Below are positions 7,364-16,600 of a stretch of DNA of 53,819 nucleotides, in pieces (within the stretch, counting starts at the first letter, position 1; every line of letters begins with the position of its first letter). The stretch is from the NCBI GenBank assembly GCA_041946965.1, contig JBHGBM010000063.1, positions 1-53,819 on the forward strand. Reading direction: 5' to 3'. The notes under the pieces were generated by a model. The model had not been told where the DNA came from. It ran no database searches and saw only the letters and a list, made by a program, of their open reading frames with translations. The translations under genes were made by a program, and so were the position numbers. The stretch comes from JBHGBM01 sp041946965. Lineage in GTDB: Bacteria > Acidobacteriota > Terriglobia > Bryobacterales > Bryobacteraceae.

Positions 7364-10300
7364 ATGGGTGATTTCGAAGACGAGTTGGAAGGTTCCGCAT
7401 CCGGACCTCACAGCCGCGTGGAACACCTCCTTCGTGCCGGCCCGGCGACTTCCGGCCAGAAGAACACCTTTCGCCCGGCCATCTATCCCATCGCCTGCTG
7501 GCGCATCGACGACCTGCGTTTCGAGTTCGACTCTTCCTTCATCCGCCCGCAGGCACGCAAGGAATTCCGCAAACTGAAGGTGCTGCGCCGCGACAACCCC
7601 GGTGCGCCGCTCGGGGTCTTCGGTCACGCCGATCCCACGGGCGCGGACGACTACAACAAGCGCCTCAGCGGCCGGCGCGCGCAGGCGGTCTATGCCGCCC
7701 TGGTGCGCGACGCCGACCTGTGGGAGGCCATCTACTCCGATCCGTTCCTGGGCGACCAGTGGGGCAACGAGTGCATCAAGACCATGCTCGCGGCGCTCGA
7801 ATACCCCGACCTGAAGACCTTTCAGCAAGCCAACACCATCACGCCCAACGGCCAGAACAACCGGGCCACTCGCGGCAAGTTGTTTCTCGCCTATATGGAT
7901 TTCCTGTGCGGCGACTTGAAACTGGAAAAGGGCGACTTTCTGGCGGGCGGCACGGACCCCAAAGGCAAGGGCAAGGGAGATTATCAGGGCTGTTCCGAAT
8001 TCAATCCCGTGCTGCTTTTTTCCAAGCAGGAAGCCAAGGACCTGGAGAAGGACAAGGCCAAGCGCAATGAGGAGAATGCACCCAACCGCCGCGTCATGAT
8101 CTTCCTGTTCCGCAAGGGCAGCCGGATAAATCCTGAAAAGTGGCCCTGCCCGCGGGTAAGCGAAGGCATCGCGGGCTGCAAGAAACGGTGGTGGAGCGAC
8201 GGCGAAACCCGCCGCTCTTTCCAGGCGGAGCGCCGCAAGTACGCCGACACCGAGGATACCTTCGCCTGCCGTTTCTACGACCGCCTGGCGAACGGCTCTC
8301 CTTGCGAGGGCGGCAAGGCCATCGCCCTGCCCACGCTGCGCGTCTACCTCAAGCTCGTCTACCTGGACCCGGAAAAGAACGAGCGCGTTTTCCCTCCGCA
8401 ACTGCCCGTCATCGTGACCGACGCCGCCGGCGAGCGCGTGGAGAAGGTCGGCGCCGAAGGCCTGCTGGCGTTCGATTTCGAGCGCGCGCGCGACTGGTTC
8501 ACGCTGCGCTGGGTGTTCGCCGACGCCTACATCGCCACCGGCGCGCCGGACTGCAAGAAAGAGCCCAAAGACCGTTACATCTTCGGCGGCGAAGTGCAGC
8601 AGGCGCACGAGGACCGCTACTTCTGCTTCCGCCTCCCGAAGGAATGGTCGCTCAAGCAGTCCGACTGGCCAACCATGCCGGCGCTTTACAACCCCAAGCA
8701 GTTCCGCTTCGAGGGTCTCTCCGCCTTCAGCGCCCTGCTCGGCTCCGAGGGCGCGCCCGCCAAAATGGTGCTCGACCCGCACTGGCACTTCCTGCGCTTC
8801 GAGTTCTTCGACCGCTACTACGGCCACTCCGACCACGGCAACAAGCGCATCTCCACGCCGCCGCTGTTCGCCGAGGGTTTCCGCGTCGCGCCCGCCGCGC
8901 GCGGTCCCGTTGACGAGCCCGATACCCGCAGCAACTGGTGGCTCAACGAGGGCAACGCGGAAACGCAGTGCCAGGCGCTGCCCTGGATCGTGCAGCGTAC
9001 CAAGGATGGCGCCGCCGACGCCAAGCCCGACGCCAAGATCATGCTGCAACTGCGGCACCCGGCCAAGACGTTTGTGAATTCCGTGGACGCCGCCACGCGC
9101 AAGATCGAGATCGTGCAGGACGCCAACCGCCTGAAGCCTTCCGCGGACCGCCTGAAACTCTACGACCTTCCGGAGCTGTGGAAGTCAACGAAGTACTACA
9201 CCCGCCCGGTGAAGAAGTTCTTCGATCAGCTCAGCAACGCGGAGGTGCAGTCGAGCAACGATCCGTCCAAACCGCTGACGTTCTGCCTGGACGACATCGT
9301 GCTGACCGATGAGAACCGCCACCAGGTCACGCTGCCGGCCGCCGACCGCGTCGCCATCTTCTTCCACGAGTTCAGCAAGAACGGCCCGGGCAAGCTTTCC
9401 AACACCGGAGTCTACGAGTTCGACGACGGCGCCAAGCAGTCCTACTACAGCAAGGTGAACATGCCGCGCCGGTATTACCTCGCCGAATACGCGGATTGGA
9501 CGCGGTTGGTGATCGCGCAGGGCAACACCTGGGACTGCTTCGACGGGCGCACGCCGGACGAAAGCCCCAACGAAGTGGTGGGCGCGCGCGCCGCCATAAG
9601 GTGGTTGGATCACGCGCCCATGCACGCGGCCAACAGCGAAATTTCCACCCGCCCGGCGCGCACGGACCGCGGGTCGTTCTACTCCATCCTTCCTTACTCC
9701 TCGCAATTCTACGCGGACACGCGCGTGAAGTTCGACGGCTCCAAGGGGTTCGACATCGGACGCAACGATCAGCTTGTGCTCCGCTGCTGCGGGCGCGACG
9801 CGGGTAACGAACTCTTCGTGAATTTCCACTACTTCCGCTATCACTTCACCTGGAACCCGGCGGTGATCGAAGGCACGCACCCGCCCGCCACTTCCAAATA
9901 CGCGCCGGCCACCGCCGCCAACGAGGGTGATCGCAACGAGTGGGCCGATACCCTGGCCACCGGGGTGGCCGACCGGTGGAACGGCGACGACAGCCACAAC
10001 GCGCACCGCACCAAGTTCGCCCCGGTTGGCAACGAGATGATCCGGGGCACGGCCGTGTTCTTCGTGCAGCCGGTAGCCGCCGCGGCGCGCGCGCACTACA
10101 CCATCGACGTGGTCCGCGTGGGCCCCGACGACCGGGTGGCGTGGATGAACGCCGGGCTCGGCACCGGACGGCTCGGCGACAACCAGAACACCAGCAAGGG
10201 CGACGGCTGGTTCACCATGGCCCACGAGAGCGGGCATGGCGACGCGCTGCCGGACGAATACAACGAAATCTGGGACAAGTTCTCCTACGAGGTGCCCTCG

Positions 10301-11176
10301 ATTCTCTGCAACCTGCCGGGAGACCCGTTCATTCCCGACGGCGCCGTGCCCGACGGCGCCATGATGAAGAACAACCGGCGCGTCCGCAACCGGCACCTCT
10401 GGCATGCCGCCGAGTTTTCCCGCAGCGTTACCGGCGTCAACTTCAAGGTGCAGCACGGCCCTTACACGGAATATCATCTGCCGCCGCACCCGCAATTCCC
10501 GCGCCGCACCTACGCCTACTGGCCCATCAACCACGCCATGGACGCAGTTTCCGGCGCGCACGGCAAGTACGATCTCTACCTTTATGCCACAGGCCCCGAC
10601 CGTTACACTGTAGACCTCCTCTCGAAAGGCCCCTTCGACGGCATCCTGGTGATCGCCGTCCGCATCAAGTGGACGTTCTGGTTCAATAACGAGGCCAACC
10701 TGAAATCGCTGGTCGCCAAGCTGTTCCGCGCCGTGTGGGCTTTCTTCAACTGGAAGTGGTACGCCACCGGGAAAGTCCGCACCGGGACGCCGCAGGCGTG
10801 GGAATTCAAGAAGTGCCAGATCCTGTTCTCGCCGCGTTTCCTGGTAACCAACAACAACACCGGCAAGGACGGCTACGACGACGTGGAAGACGACCCCGGC
10901 ACGCACTTCGAGATCGAGGTGGAGCGGTCCGACCCCAACGCGCCGAATTCGCGCTGGGATGACGATTACGAATTGATTCTCGAGTGCAATACCAGCGGTT
11001 CCTGGCCGAGCGCCGCCGCGCCGGTTTCATCCGATGTGCAACTGGAGAACGCGTTCCGCAGCAAGTTCTGCGCCATGCTGGGACTGGCCGAGAATCCGGC
11101 CGCCGTGAACGAGGCCGCGCTGCTGCCCATCGTGCGGCGCGTGATAACAACCGATGCCGCCGTACACGCACTTTAG
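7364..11176 (+). CDS. Giant OmpA-like plus zinc-metallopeptidase protein, candidate effector
   Basis: A 1270-residue protein with no signal peptide or membrane segment. An OmpA-like peptidoglycan-contact region starts near residue 48 (LRFEFDSSFI) and runs through FGHADPTGADDYNKRLSGRRAQ (residues 86-107). It is interrupted by a degenerate peptidoglycan-binding-like segment (about 135-178: IKTMLAALEY, NRATRGKLFLAYMD) and closes with NAPNRRVMIFLF near residue 240. After a long region of no recognised fold comes HESGHGDALPDEY: H954, E955 and H958 form an HExxH zinc site, and D964 sits where metzincin-like families place a third ligand (compare the M64-type HExGH...DEY). A C-terminal beta-rich part follows. 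The domain set suits a secreted toxin acting on cell-envelope proteins; that function is inference. Its 3' end overlaps the next gene by 23 bases. Confidence 0.75.
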   Translation: MGDFEDELEGSASGPHSRVEHLLRAGPATSGQKNTFRPAIYPIACWRIDDLRFEFDSSFIRPQARKEFRKLKVLRRDNPGAPLGVFGHADPTGADDYNKRLSGRRAQAVYAALVRDADLWEAIYSDPFLGDQWGNECIKTMLAALEYPDLKTFQQANTITPNGQNNRATRGKLFLAYMDFLCGDLKLEKGDFLAGGTDPKGKGKGDYQGCSEFNPVLLFSKQEAKDLEKDKAKRNEENAPNRRVMIFLFRKGSRINPEKWPCPRVSEGIAGCKKRWWSDGETRRSFQAERRKYADTEDTFACRFYDRLANGSPCEGGKAIALPTLRVYLKLVYLDPEKNERVFPPQLPVIVTDAAGERVEKVGAEGLLAFDFERARDWFTLRWVFADAYIATGAPDCKKEPKDRYIFGGEVQQAHEDRYFCFRLPKEWSLKQSDWPTMPALYNPKQFRFEGLSAFSALLGSEGAPAKMVLDPHWHFLRFEFFDRYYGHSDHGNKRISTPPLFAEGFRVAPAARGPVDEPDTRSNWWLNEGNAETQCQALPWIVQRTKDGAADAKPDAKIMLQLRHPAKTFVNSVDAATRKIEIVQDANRLKPSADRLKLYDLPELWKSTKYYTRPVKKFFDQLSNAEVQSSNDPSKPLTFCLDDIVLTDENRHQVTLPAADRVAIFFHEFSKNGPGKLSNTGVYEFDDGAKQSYYSKVNMPRRYYLAEYADWTRLVIAQGNTWDCFDGRTPDESPNEVVGARAAIRWLDHAPMHAANSEISTRPARTDRGSFYSILPYSSQFYADTRVKFDGSKGFDIGRNDQLVLRCCGRDAGNELFVNFHYFRYHFTWNPAVIEGTHPPATSKYAPATAANEGDRNEWADTLATGVADRWNGDDSHNAHRTKFAPVGNEMIRGTAVFFVQPVAAAARAHYTIDVVRVGPDDRVAWMNAGLGTGRLGDNQNTSKGDGWFTMAHESGHGDALPDEYNEIWDKFSYEVPSILCNLPGDPFIPDGAVPDGAMMKNNRRVRNRHLWHAAEFSRSVTGVNFKVQHGPYTEYHLPPHPQFPRRTYAYWPINHAMDAVSGAHGKYDLYLYATGPDRYTVDLLSKGPFDGILVIAVRIKWTFWFNNEANLKSLVAKLFRAVWAFFNWKWYATGKVRTGTPQAWEFKKCQILFSPRFLVTNNNTGKDGYDDVEDDPGTHFEIEVERSDPNAPNSRWDDDYELILECNTSGSWPSAAAPVSSDVQLENAFRSKFCAMLGLAENPAAVNEAALLPIVRRVITTDAAVHAL

Positions 11177-12437
11177 CGCGCTCGCGCTGCTGCTCTGCGC
11201 GGCGTGCCAGGCGGGACCGAAACGCCCCGGAGGCAAGATCGTGATCGAATACATTGCGCCGCTGGCGGACTCCGTGAAAGTGGAGACGCCCGCCAGCCTC
11301 ATCCAGACCGCCGCGCTGACGCCGCCCCGCGCCACCGCCCCGGCGGGCGGGACCTGCCCGCACCCGTTCTGCAACGCGTCGCGCAACTCGCGGCTGCCCG
11401 CCGCGGCGGGCCTGACTCCCCGCGTGCTCCGCTGGCAGGCGCCGCTGGCAGGGCGCTGGACGCCGCAGTTCGTCACCCAGGACGGCGACCGCGTGCTGGT
11501 GCAGGGCGAAGGTTTCTGGCAGCTTTTCGATCTCGCGGCCAAGTCCGTCGCGAGCGGCCGCTACTCCGCCGGGAACCTCTTCATGGACGCACCCCACGGC
11601 CTGTTCTACGGCATCGGCCTGGACGGGTACGTCTGCGCGTGGAAACTACAGGACGGCGCCCGATCGTTCGTCTTCCCATCCGCATACGGCGACAGCTACG
11701 ACAAGACATTTCTGGCGCGAGCGGGCGACCGCTTCATCATCGTGGAGGCCAAGGCCGAGCCGCCGGGCGGCAGTTCCGGAAGCGGCGCCGATTCCGCGGT
11801 CGAGGCGCAGGTGCTGGCCGAACCCGTGCGGGTCGATCCGCAAACCGCGCGCCTGCTCTCCGCCCGCGACCTCGGACAATTGCGGATCCCCAGCCGCACC
11901 ATCGCCGCGGCGCTTTATGGCTCCACCGTGGCTTTCGCCAATCCGGGGCGCATCTGCTACGCCACCACCGACCTCAAACTGCGCGGGTGCCTGGAAGGCG
12001 GGTTCGTGCCGCGCGCGCTCAGCGTCGACGAGGGCGGGCGCGTCTACATGCTGCACGGAGACACGCTCTGGGCCGTGGCGCCGGACGGCCGCCGCTTCAT
12101 CGACTTCCGCCTGCCGCCGGGGTTCGAGTCATCGAGCATGCCTCCCGTGGTCGGTTACAACCACCGCGTCTACCTCGCCGCCCCGGGCGGCGTCGCCGCC
12201 GTGGACCTGAGCGGCAAGCAGGTGTGGAGCGCAGCCCTCCCGGTGGCGGGAGCGGCCGTCACACCCGACGACCTCGTGGTGGTCGCAAGCGGCACGACGC
12301 TGGCGGCCTTCAATCCGAAGGGCGAGCGGACCGTCCTCTTTACCGCGCCGGCGCCGCTCGCCACACCGCCCGCCATGGCCGCCTCCGGCGACATCCTGGT
12401 GGCTACCTCCCAGGGTTTGTTGTGCCTGGGTAAGTGA
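11154..12437 (+). CDS. Candidate lipoprotein with beta-propeller-like repeats
   Basis: A 427-residue protein beginning with a hydrophobic signal ALALLLCAAC. Cys18 is the likely lipidated residue, although the -3 position is Cys rather than the usual Leu/Val, so the lipobox is weak. The body has repeated blade-like stretches (GDRVLVQGEGFWQLFDL, GRVYMLHGDTLWAVAPDG, GGVAAVDLSGKQVWS) typical of PQQ-like or other beta-propellers. ATG 11154 lies 23 bases inside the end of the metallopeptidase gene, which indicates tight translational coupling. An exported partner coupled to a non-exported putative toxin fits a periplasmic immunity protein, but an assembly or surface-display role is equally open. 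No sequence motif proves either. Confidence 0.65.
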   Translation: MPPYTHFSALALLLCAACQAGPKRPGGKIVIEYIAPLADSVKVETPASLIQTAALTPPRATAPAGGTCPHPFCNASRNSRLPAAAGLTPRVLRWQAPLAGRWTPQFVTQDGDRVLVQGEGFWQLFDLAAKSVASGRYSAGNLFMDAPHGLFYGIGLDGYVCAWKLQDGARSFVFPSAYGDSYDKTFLARAGDRFIIVEAKAEPPGGSSGSGADSAVEAQVLAEPVRVDPQTARLLSARDLGQLRIPSRTIAAALYGSTVAFANPGRICYATTDLKLRGCLEGGFVPRALSVDEGGRVYMLHGDTLWAVAPDGRRFIDFRLPPGFESSSMPPVVGYNHRVYLAAPGGVAAVDLSGKQVWSAALPVAGAAVTPDDLVVVASGTTLAAFNPKGERTVLFTAPAPLATPPAMAASGDILVATSQGLLCLGK

Positions 12438-12467
12438 CGCGCGTTTCGGACACGGCCTTTCGGACCT

Positions 12468-12495
12468 TTGCATCCGGTGCTTCATCCCTGATATC
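12468..12495 (+). promoter_or_regulatory. Candidate sigma-70-type promoter of gap
   Basis: TTGCAT (12468-12473) and GATATC (12490-12495) are separated by 16 bases in the 97-base spacer before gap. A clear Shine-Dalgarno sequence CAGGAGAA lies just before ATG 12535, so this gene has a conventional leader of about 30 bases. The -10 match is only moderate. Confidence 0.35.
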
Positions 12496-12534
12496 CTTTG
12501 TGGTAACCCCAACCATCATCAACAGGAGAAAACA

Positions 12535-13542
12535 ATGGCAGTCAAAGTTGGTATCAACGGGTTTGGCCGTATCGGCCGTAACGTTTTGCGCGCCGGCCTC
12601 AACAACCCCAATATCGAGTTTGTGGCCGCCAATGACCTCACGGACACCAAGACCCTGGCGCACCTGCTGAAGTACGACTCGGTGCTCGGGCCCCTGGACA
12701 TCGAAGTGACGGCCGACGGCGACACGATTAAGTACGGCAATAAGAGCATCAAGATCTTCGCCGAAAAAGAGCCCGCCGCTCTCGACTGGCCGGGCGTGGG
12801 CGCCGAAATCGTGGTGGAATCCACGGGCAAGTTTACCGACGCGAAAGACGCCGCCAAGCACCTCCGCGGCAGTGTGAAAAAGGTCATCATCTCCGCGCCC
12901 GCGAAGAACGAGGACATCACCATCGTGCTCGGCGTTAACGACAACATGTACGACCCCGCCAAGCACACCATTGTTTCCAATGCGTCCTGCACCACCAACT
13001 GCCTGGCGCCCGTCGCCAAGGTGATCAACGACACCTTCGGATTGGTGAAGGGGTCCATGACCACCATCCACAGCTACACCAACGACCAGAAGATCCTCGA
13101 CTTCCCGCACAAGGACCTCCGCCGCGCCCGCGCCGGCGCCATCAATATGATCCCGACCTCCACCGGCGCCGCCAAGGCCATCGGCCTGGTCATTCCGGAG
13201 CTGAAGGGCAAGCTGGACGGCTATTCCATGCGCGTTCCGACCCCCGACGTCTCCGTCGTGGACCTGGTGTGCGTCACCGGAAAGAACACCACCGCCGAGG
13301 AGGTCAACGCCGCCCTGAAGGCCGCCGCCGAAGGGCCCATGAAGGGCATCCTGGCCTACACCACCGACCCGGTGGTTTCCTCCGATATGTTGCACAACCC
13401 CAACAGCTCGATCGTCGATGCCCTGCTCACCAAGGTGCTCGCCGACAATCTGCTGAAGGTGGTCGCCTGGTACGACAACGAGTGGGGTTACTCCTGCCGC
13501 GTGGTGGACCTGGCGCTGTTCATGGCCAAGAAGGGCCTCTAA
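12535..13542 (+). CDS. gap: Glyceraldehyde-3-phosphate dehydrogenase, type I
   Basis: A 335-residue glycolytic enzyme that converts glyceraldehyde 3-phosphate, NAD+ and phosphate to 1,3-bisphosphoglycerate and NADH. The NAD fold starts with VGINGFGRIGRNVLRA, the catalytic Cys152 lies in SNASCTTNCLAP, and substrate-site motifs PTSTGAAKAIG and WYDNEWGYSCRVVDL are present. Length is standard. It has its own promoter-like sequence and strong ribosome-binding site upstream and a GC-rich hairpin downstream, so it is probably monocistronic. Its codon use is more biased than that of its neighbours, as expected for a highly expressed gene. Confidence 0.97.
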   Translation: MAVKVGINGFGRIGRNVLRAGLNNPNIEFVAANDLTDTKTLAHLLKYDSVLGPLDIEVTADGDTIKYGNKSIKIFAEKEPAALDWPGVGAEIVVESTGKFTDAKDAAKHLRGSVKKVIISAPAKNEDITIVLGVNDNMYDPAKHTIVSNASCTTNCLAPVAKVINDTFGLVKGSMTTIHSYTNDQKILDFPHKDLRRARAGAINMIPTSTGAAKAIGLVIPELKGKLDGYSMRVPTPDVSVVDLVCVTGKNTTAEEVNAALKAAAEGPMKGILAYTTDPVVSSDMLHNPNSSIVDALLTKVLADNLLKVVAWYDNEWGYSCRVVDLALFMAKKGL

Positions 13543-13557
13543 AGCATTGTTTTCCGC

Positions 13558-13588
13558 CGGCCCGGTGGTTTTTTTGACCGCCGGGCCG
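13558..13588. terminator. GC-rich hairpin after gap (atypical terminator)
   Basis: CGGCCCGGTGGT (13558-13569) pairs with ACCGCCGGGCCG (13577-13588) with one G-T wobble on the plus-strand RNA. The loop is TTTTTTG. There is no U-tract after the stem; the T-run is in the loop, so it is not a textbook intrinsic terminator. It separates gap from the next gene by position and probably slows or ends transcription. Confidence 0.5.
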
Positions 13589-13625
13589 CAACTTTCTTCC
13601 CCTTGCATCCGTTTAACTAGAGCCG

Positions 13626-16600
13626 GTGCTTCGTGCGATCCTCTTCTTCATGCTGCTGTGTCAGGCCACCATGGCTGCGCAGCACAGCGGATTGGTCCGT
13701 TCCCTCGATCAGCCGATTCCCGGCGCGACCGTAACCGCCACACAGGGCGGCGCGCATCTCACCGCCGTTACGGACGACGCCGGACAATACGCGTTTGAGC
13801 TGACTCCGGGCCTCTGGCGTTTCGAAGTGGAGATCTTCGGCTTCGAAAAGGCCGTGCGCGAACTCGAGATCAAAGACCAGTTCCCCACTACCATTGATTG
13901 GATCCTGCAACTGAAAGGCGGCGCGGAAGCGGCGCCCGCGGAAGCCGCTGCCGGCTTTCAGACGCTTGATCTCGCGCAGACCGCCGAACCCGCGCCGGAT
14001 CCGGTGGTGGAAGCGCACGCTCTGGAGGAGCCCGCCGGCGGAGCCAACGAGGCGTTTCTGGTCTCCGGCAGCCTGAGCAGCGGATTGCAGGACGCCCCGG
14101 CCGAACCCGAGGTGAAGCTCAAAAACGAGGCGCCGCGCAAGCGCAAGGGTGAAACCGGCTCCACCGGCCTTGCCGGGTACACGGCATCGGGGCCGCGCGT
14201 GGAAGGTTTTGCAGGCGCGCCCGAGGGCCGGGGCGCAAAGGCGCGTGCCGCCGGCAAAGGCGCCGGCGTCAAGCCCGCGCCGAAATCCGCCAGGGGCCGC
14301 GGCCGGCGCCGCACCGCCACCAGTTTTGGCAACAAGCGTCCCGACCCCGGCTCCATTCACGGCACCGCGTTTCTGAACCTCCGCAATTCCGCGCTCGATG
14401 CGCGGCCCTATTCGCTCAGCGGACAGGATGTCCGCCGCCCTTCGTACGCGCAGATGCGCTTCGGCTTCTCCGCCGGCGGACAATTGCGCATCCCCAAGGT
14501 GATCGAGAGCGAGCGCACGTTCTTCTTCTTCAACTACACCGGCGGGCGCAGCCGCAATCCCTACGACAACACCATCACGGTGCCCTCGCCGGCCGAGCGC
14601 GGCGGAGATTTTTCGCAGTCCGTCTCCCGCTGGCCGGTCGAGATCTTCGATCCCGCCTCCGGCCTGCCGTTTCCGGGCAACCGCATTCCCGCGGCGCGCT
14701 TCAACCCGGCCTCCGCGGGGCTGCTGGAGTACATCCCGGCGCCCAACCTGCCCGGACGGGTGCAGAACTTCCAGTTCGGCGCCTCCATCCGCCAGGACAT
14801 GAACAACTATGGGGTGCGGCTCAATCAGGGCATCGGGCGCCGCGACCGGCTGAGCTTCAACTTCAATCGCTCGGGCCGCGGAAGCGCGCACGCGCAGCCT
14901 TACGGCTTCCTCGACGATTCCGGCGGCGGCGGCTTCACTTCCAGCGCCAGCTACGTGCACAACTTCGGCCCGCGGCGCGTGCTGACCGTCACGTGGAACT
15001 TCAGCCGCAACCGCACGGAGCTGGTGCCCTACTTCGCCTACCGGCGCAACGTCGCCGATGAGCTCGGCATCGAGGGGGCTTCGGACGAGCCCGTGAACTG
15101 GGGGCCGCCCAATCTTTCCTTCACCAACTTCGGCGGGCTCTCCGACGGCGCCTCCAGCCTGCGGCGGGACCAGACCTCGACGCTGCAAGGTTCCATGCTG
15201 TTCGTGCGCAAGGGTCACAACGTCACGGTGGGCGGCGAATTCCGCCGCGCGCAGCTCAACAGCCGCGTCTACCAGGGCGCGCGCGGCTCCTTCAGTTTCA
15301 GCGGTCTGATCACCAGCGACTTCGACGCCAAGGGCCAGCCGCTGCCCGGCACGGGCTTCGATTTCGCCGACTTCCTGCTGGGGTTCCCGCAGTCGAGCAA
15401 CTTGCGATTCGGCAGCGAGAACACTTACTTCCGCAGTTCCATCTACGGTTTCTACGCGCAGGACGACTGGCGCATGCGGCCCGGCTTCACGCTCAACGCC
15501 GGCATCCGCTACGAGTACTTCCCGCCCTTCACAGAGAAGCGCGACCGCATCGCCAACCTGGACATCGCGCCCGGCTTCACCGGCGTGGCGGTGGTGACGC
15601 CCGGACAGAGCGGCCCCTACAGCGGCGAATTCCCGCGCGGCCTCGTGGATCCGGACAAGAACAACATCTCGCCCCGCATCGGTTTCGCATGGCGGCCCTC
15701 GGGCAAAAAAAGTACGCAGGTGCGCGGCGGATACAGCGTCTTCTACAACGGCGCCATTTACAGGGAGTTCCCTTCACGCATGGCGTCGCAGCCGCCGTTT
15801 GCCCGCACCGCGCACCTCACCACCAGCAACGCACGGCGCATCACGGTGCAGAACGGGTTCGCCCCGGGGCCCTCCTCCACCATCAACAACACCTTCGCGG
15901 TGGACCGCGATTACCAGGTAGGCTACGCGCAGACGTTCAGCCTCTCCGTGCAGCACAGTTTTCCGCATCAGTTGGTCGCGGATGTGGGCTACCTGGGCAC
16001 CAAGGGCACGCGGCTCGATGTGCAGCGGCTGCCGAATCGCGCGGCGCCCGGCTCGCCGCTCACCGCCGAGCAACGGCGGCAGATCGGCAACGCGGTGGGC
16101 TTCACCTTCGATACTTCCTCGGGCAACTCCATCTACCACGCCTTGCAGGTGCGCTTCACGCGGCGGTTTTCGGGCGGCATTGCGGGCAACCTGCTGTACA
16201 CGTGGTCGAAGTCCATCGATAACGTCTCCACCTACGGCGGCGGCGGCGTGGTAGTCGCCCAGAATGACAAGGACCTGCGCGCCGAGCGCGGCCTTTCCAG
16301 CTTCGATGCGCGCCACGCCGTCACGGCGGGCTACACCCTGGCCTCGCCCGTGGGCGACCACGGGCTGCTGCGCGGCGGGGGATGGAAGATGCGCGCCCTC
16401 GCCAACTGGACGCTTTCCGGAGCCTTCACGATTTCGAGCGGCACGCCGCTCACCGCGCGCGTGCTGGGCAACCAGGCGAACTCCGGCGGCACGGGCGTGG
16501 TGGGCAGCGGCCGCGCGGACGCTTCGGGCGAGCCGGTGGCGGGCGGCCGTTTCTTCAACCTCGCGGCGTTCGCCATTCCGCCCGCGGGCCGCTTCGGCAA

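Noticed and set aside
6233..9058. A minus-strand open frame of about 940 residues under the effector-like module
   Set aside because: It shadows two clearly coding plus-strand genes with recognisable domains, and its translation is His/Arg/Ala-rich without any motif.
7364..11176. Ordinary outer-membrane OmpA protein
   Set aside because: There is no signal peptide and no beta-barrel, and the OmpA-like part is a small fraction of a 1270-residue protein with a metallopeptidase motif.
13558..13588. Strong rho-independent terminator
   Set aside because: The T-run is in the loop and not after the stem, so the canonical form is missing. It is listed only as an atypical hairpin.
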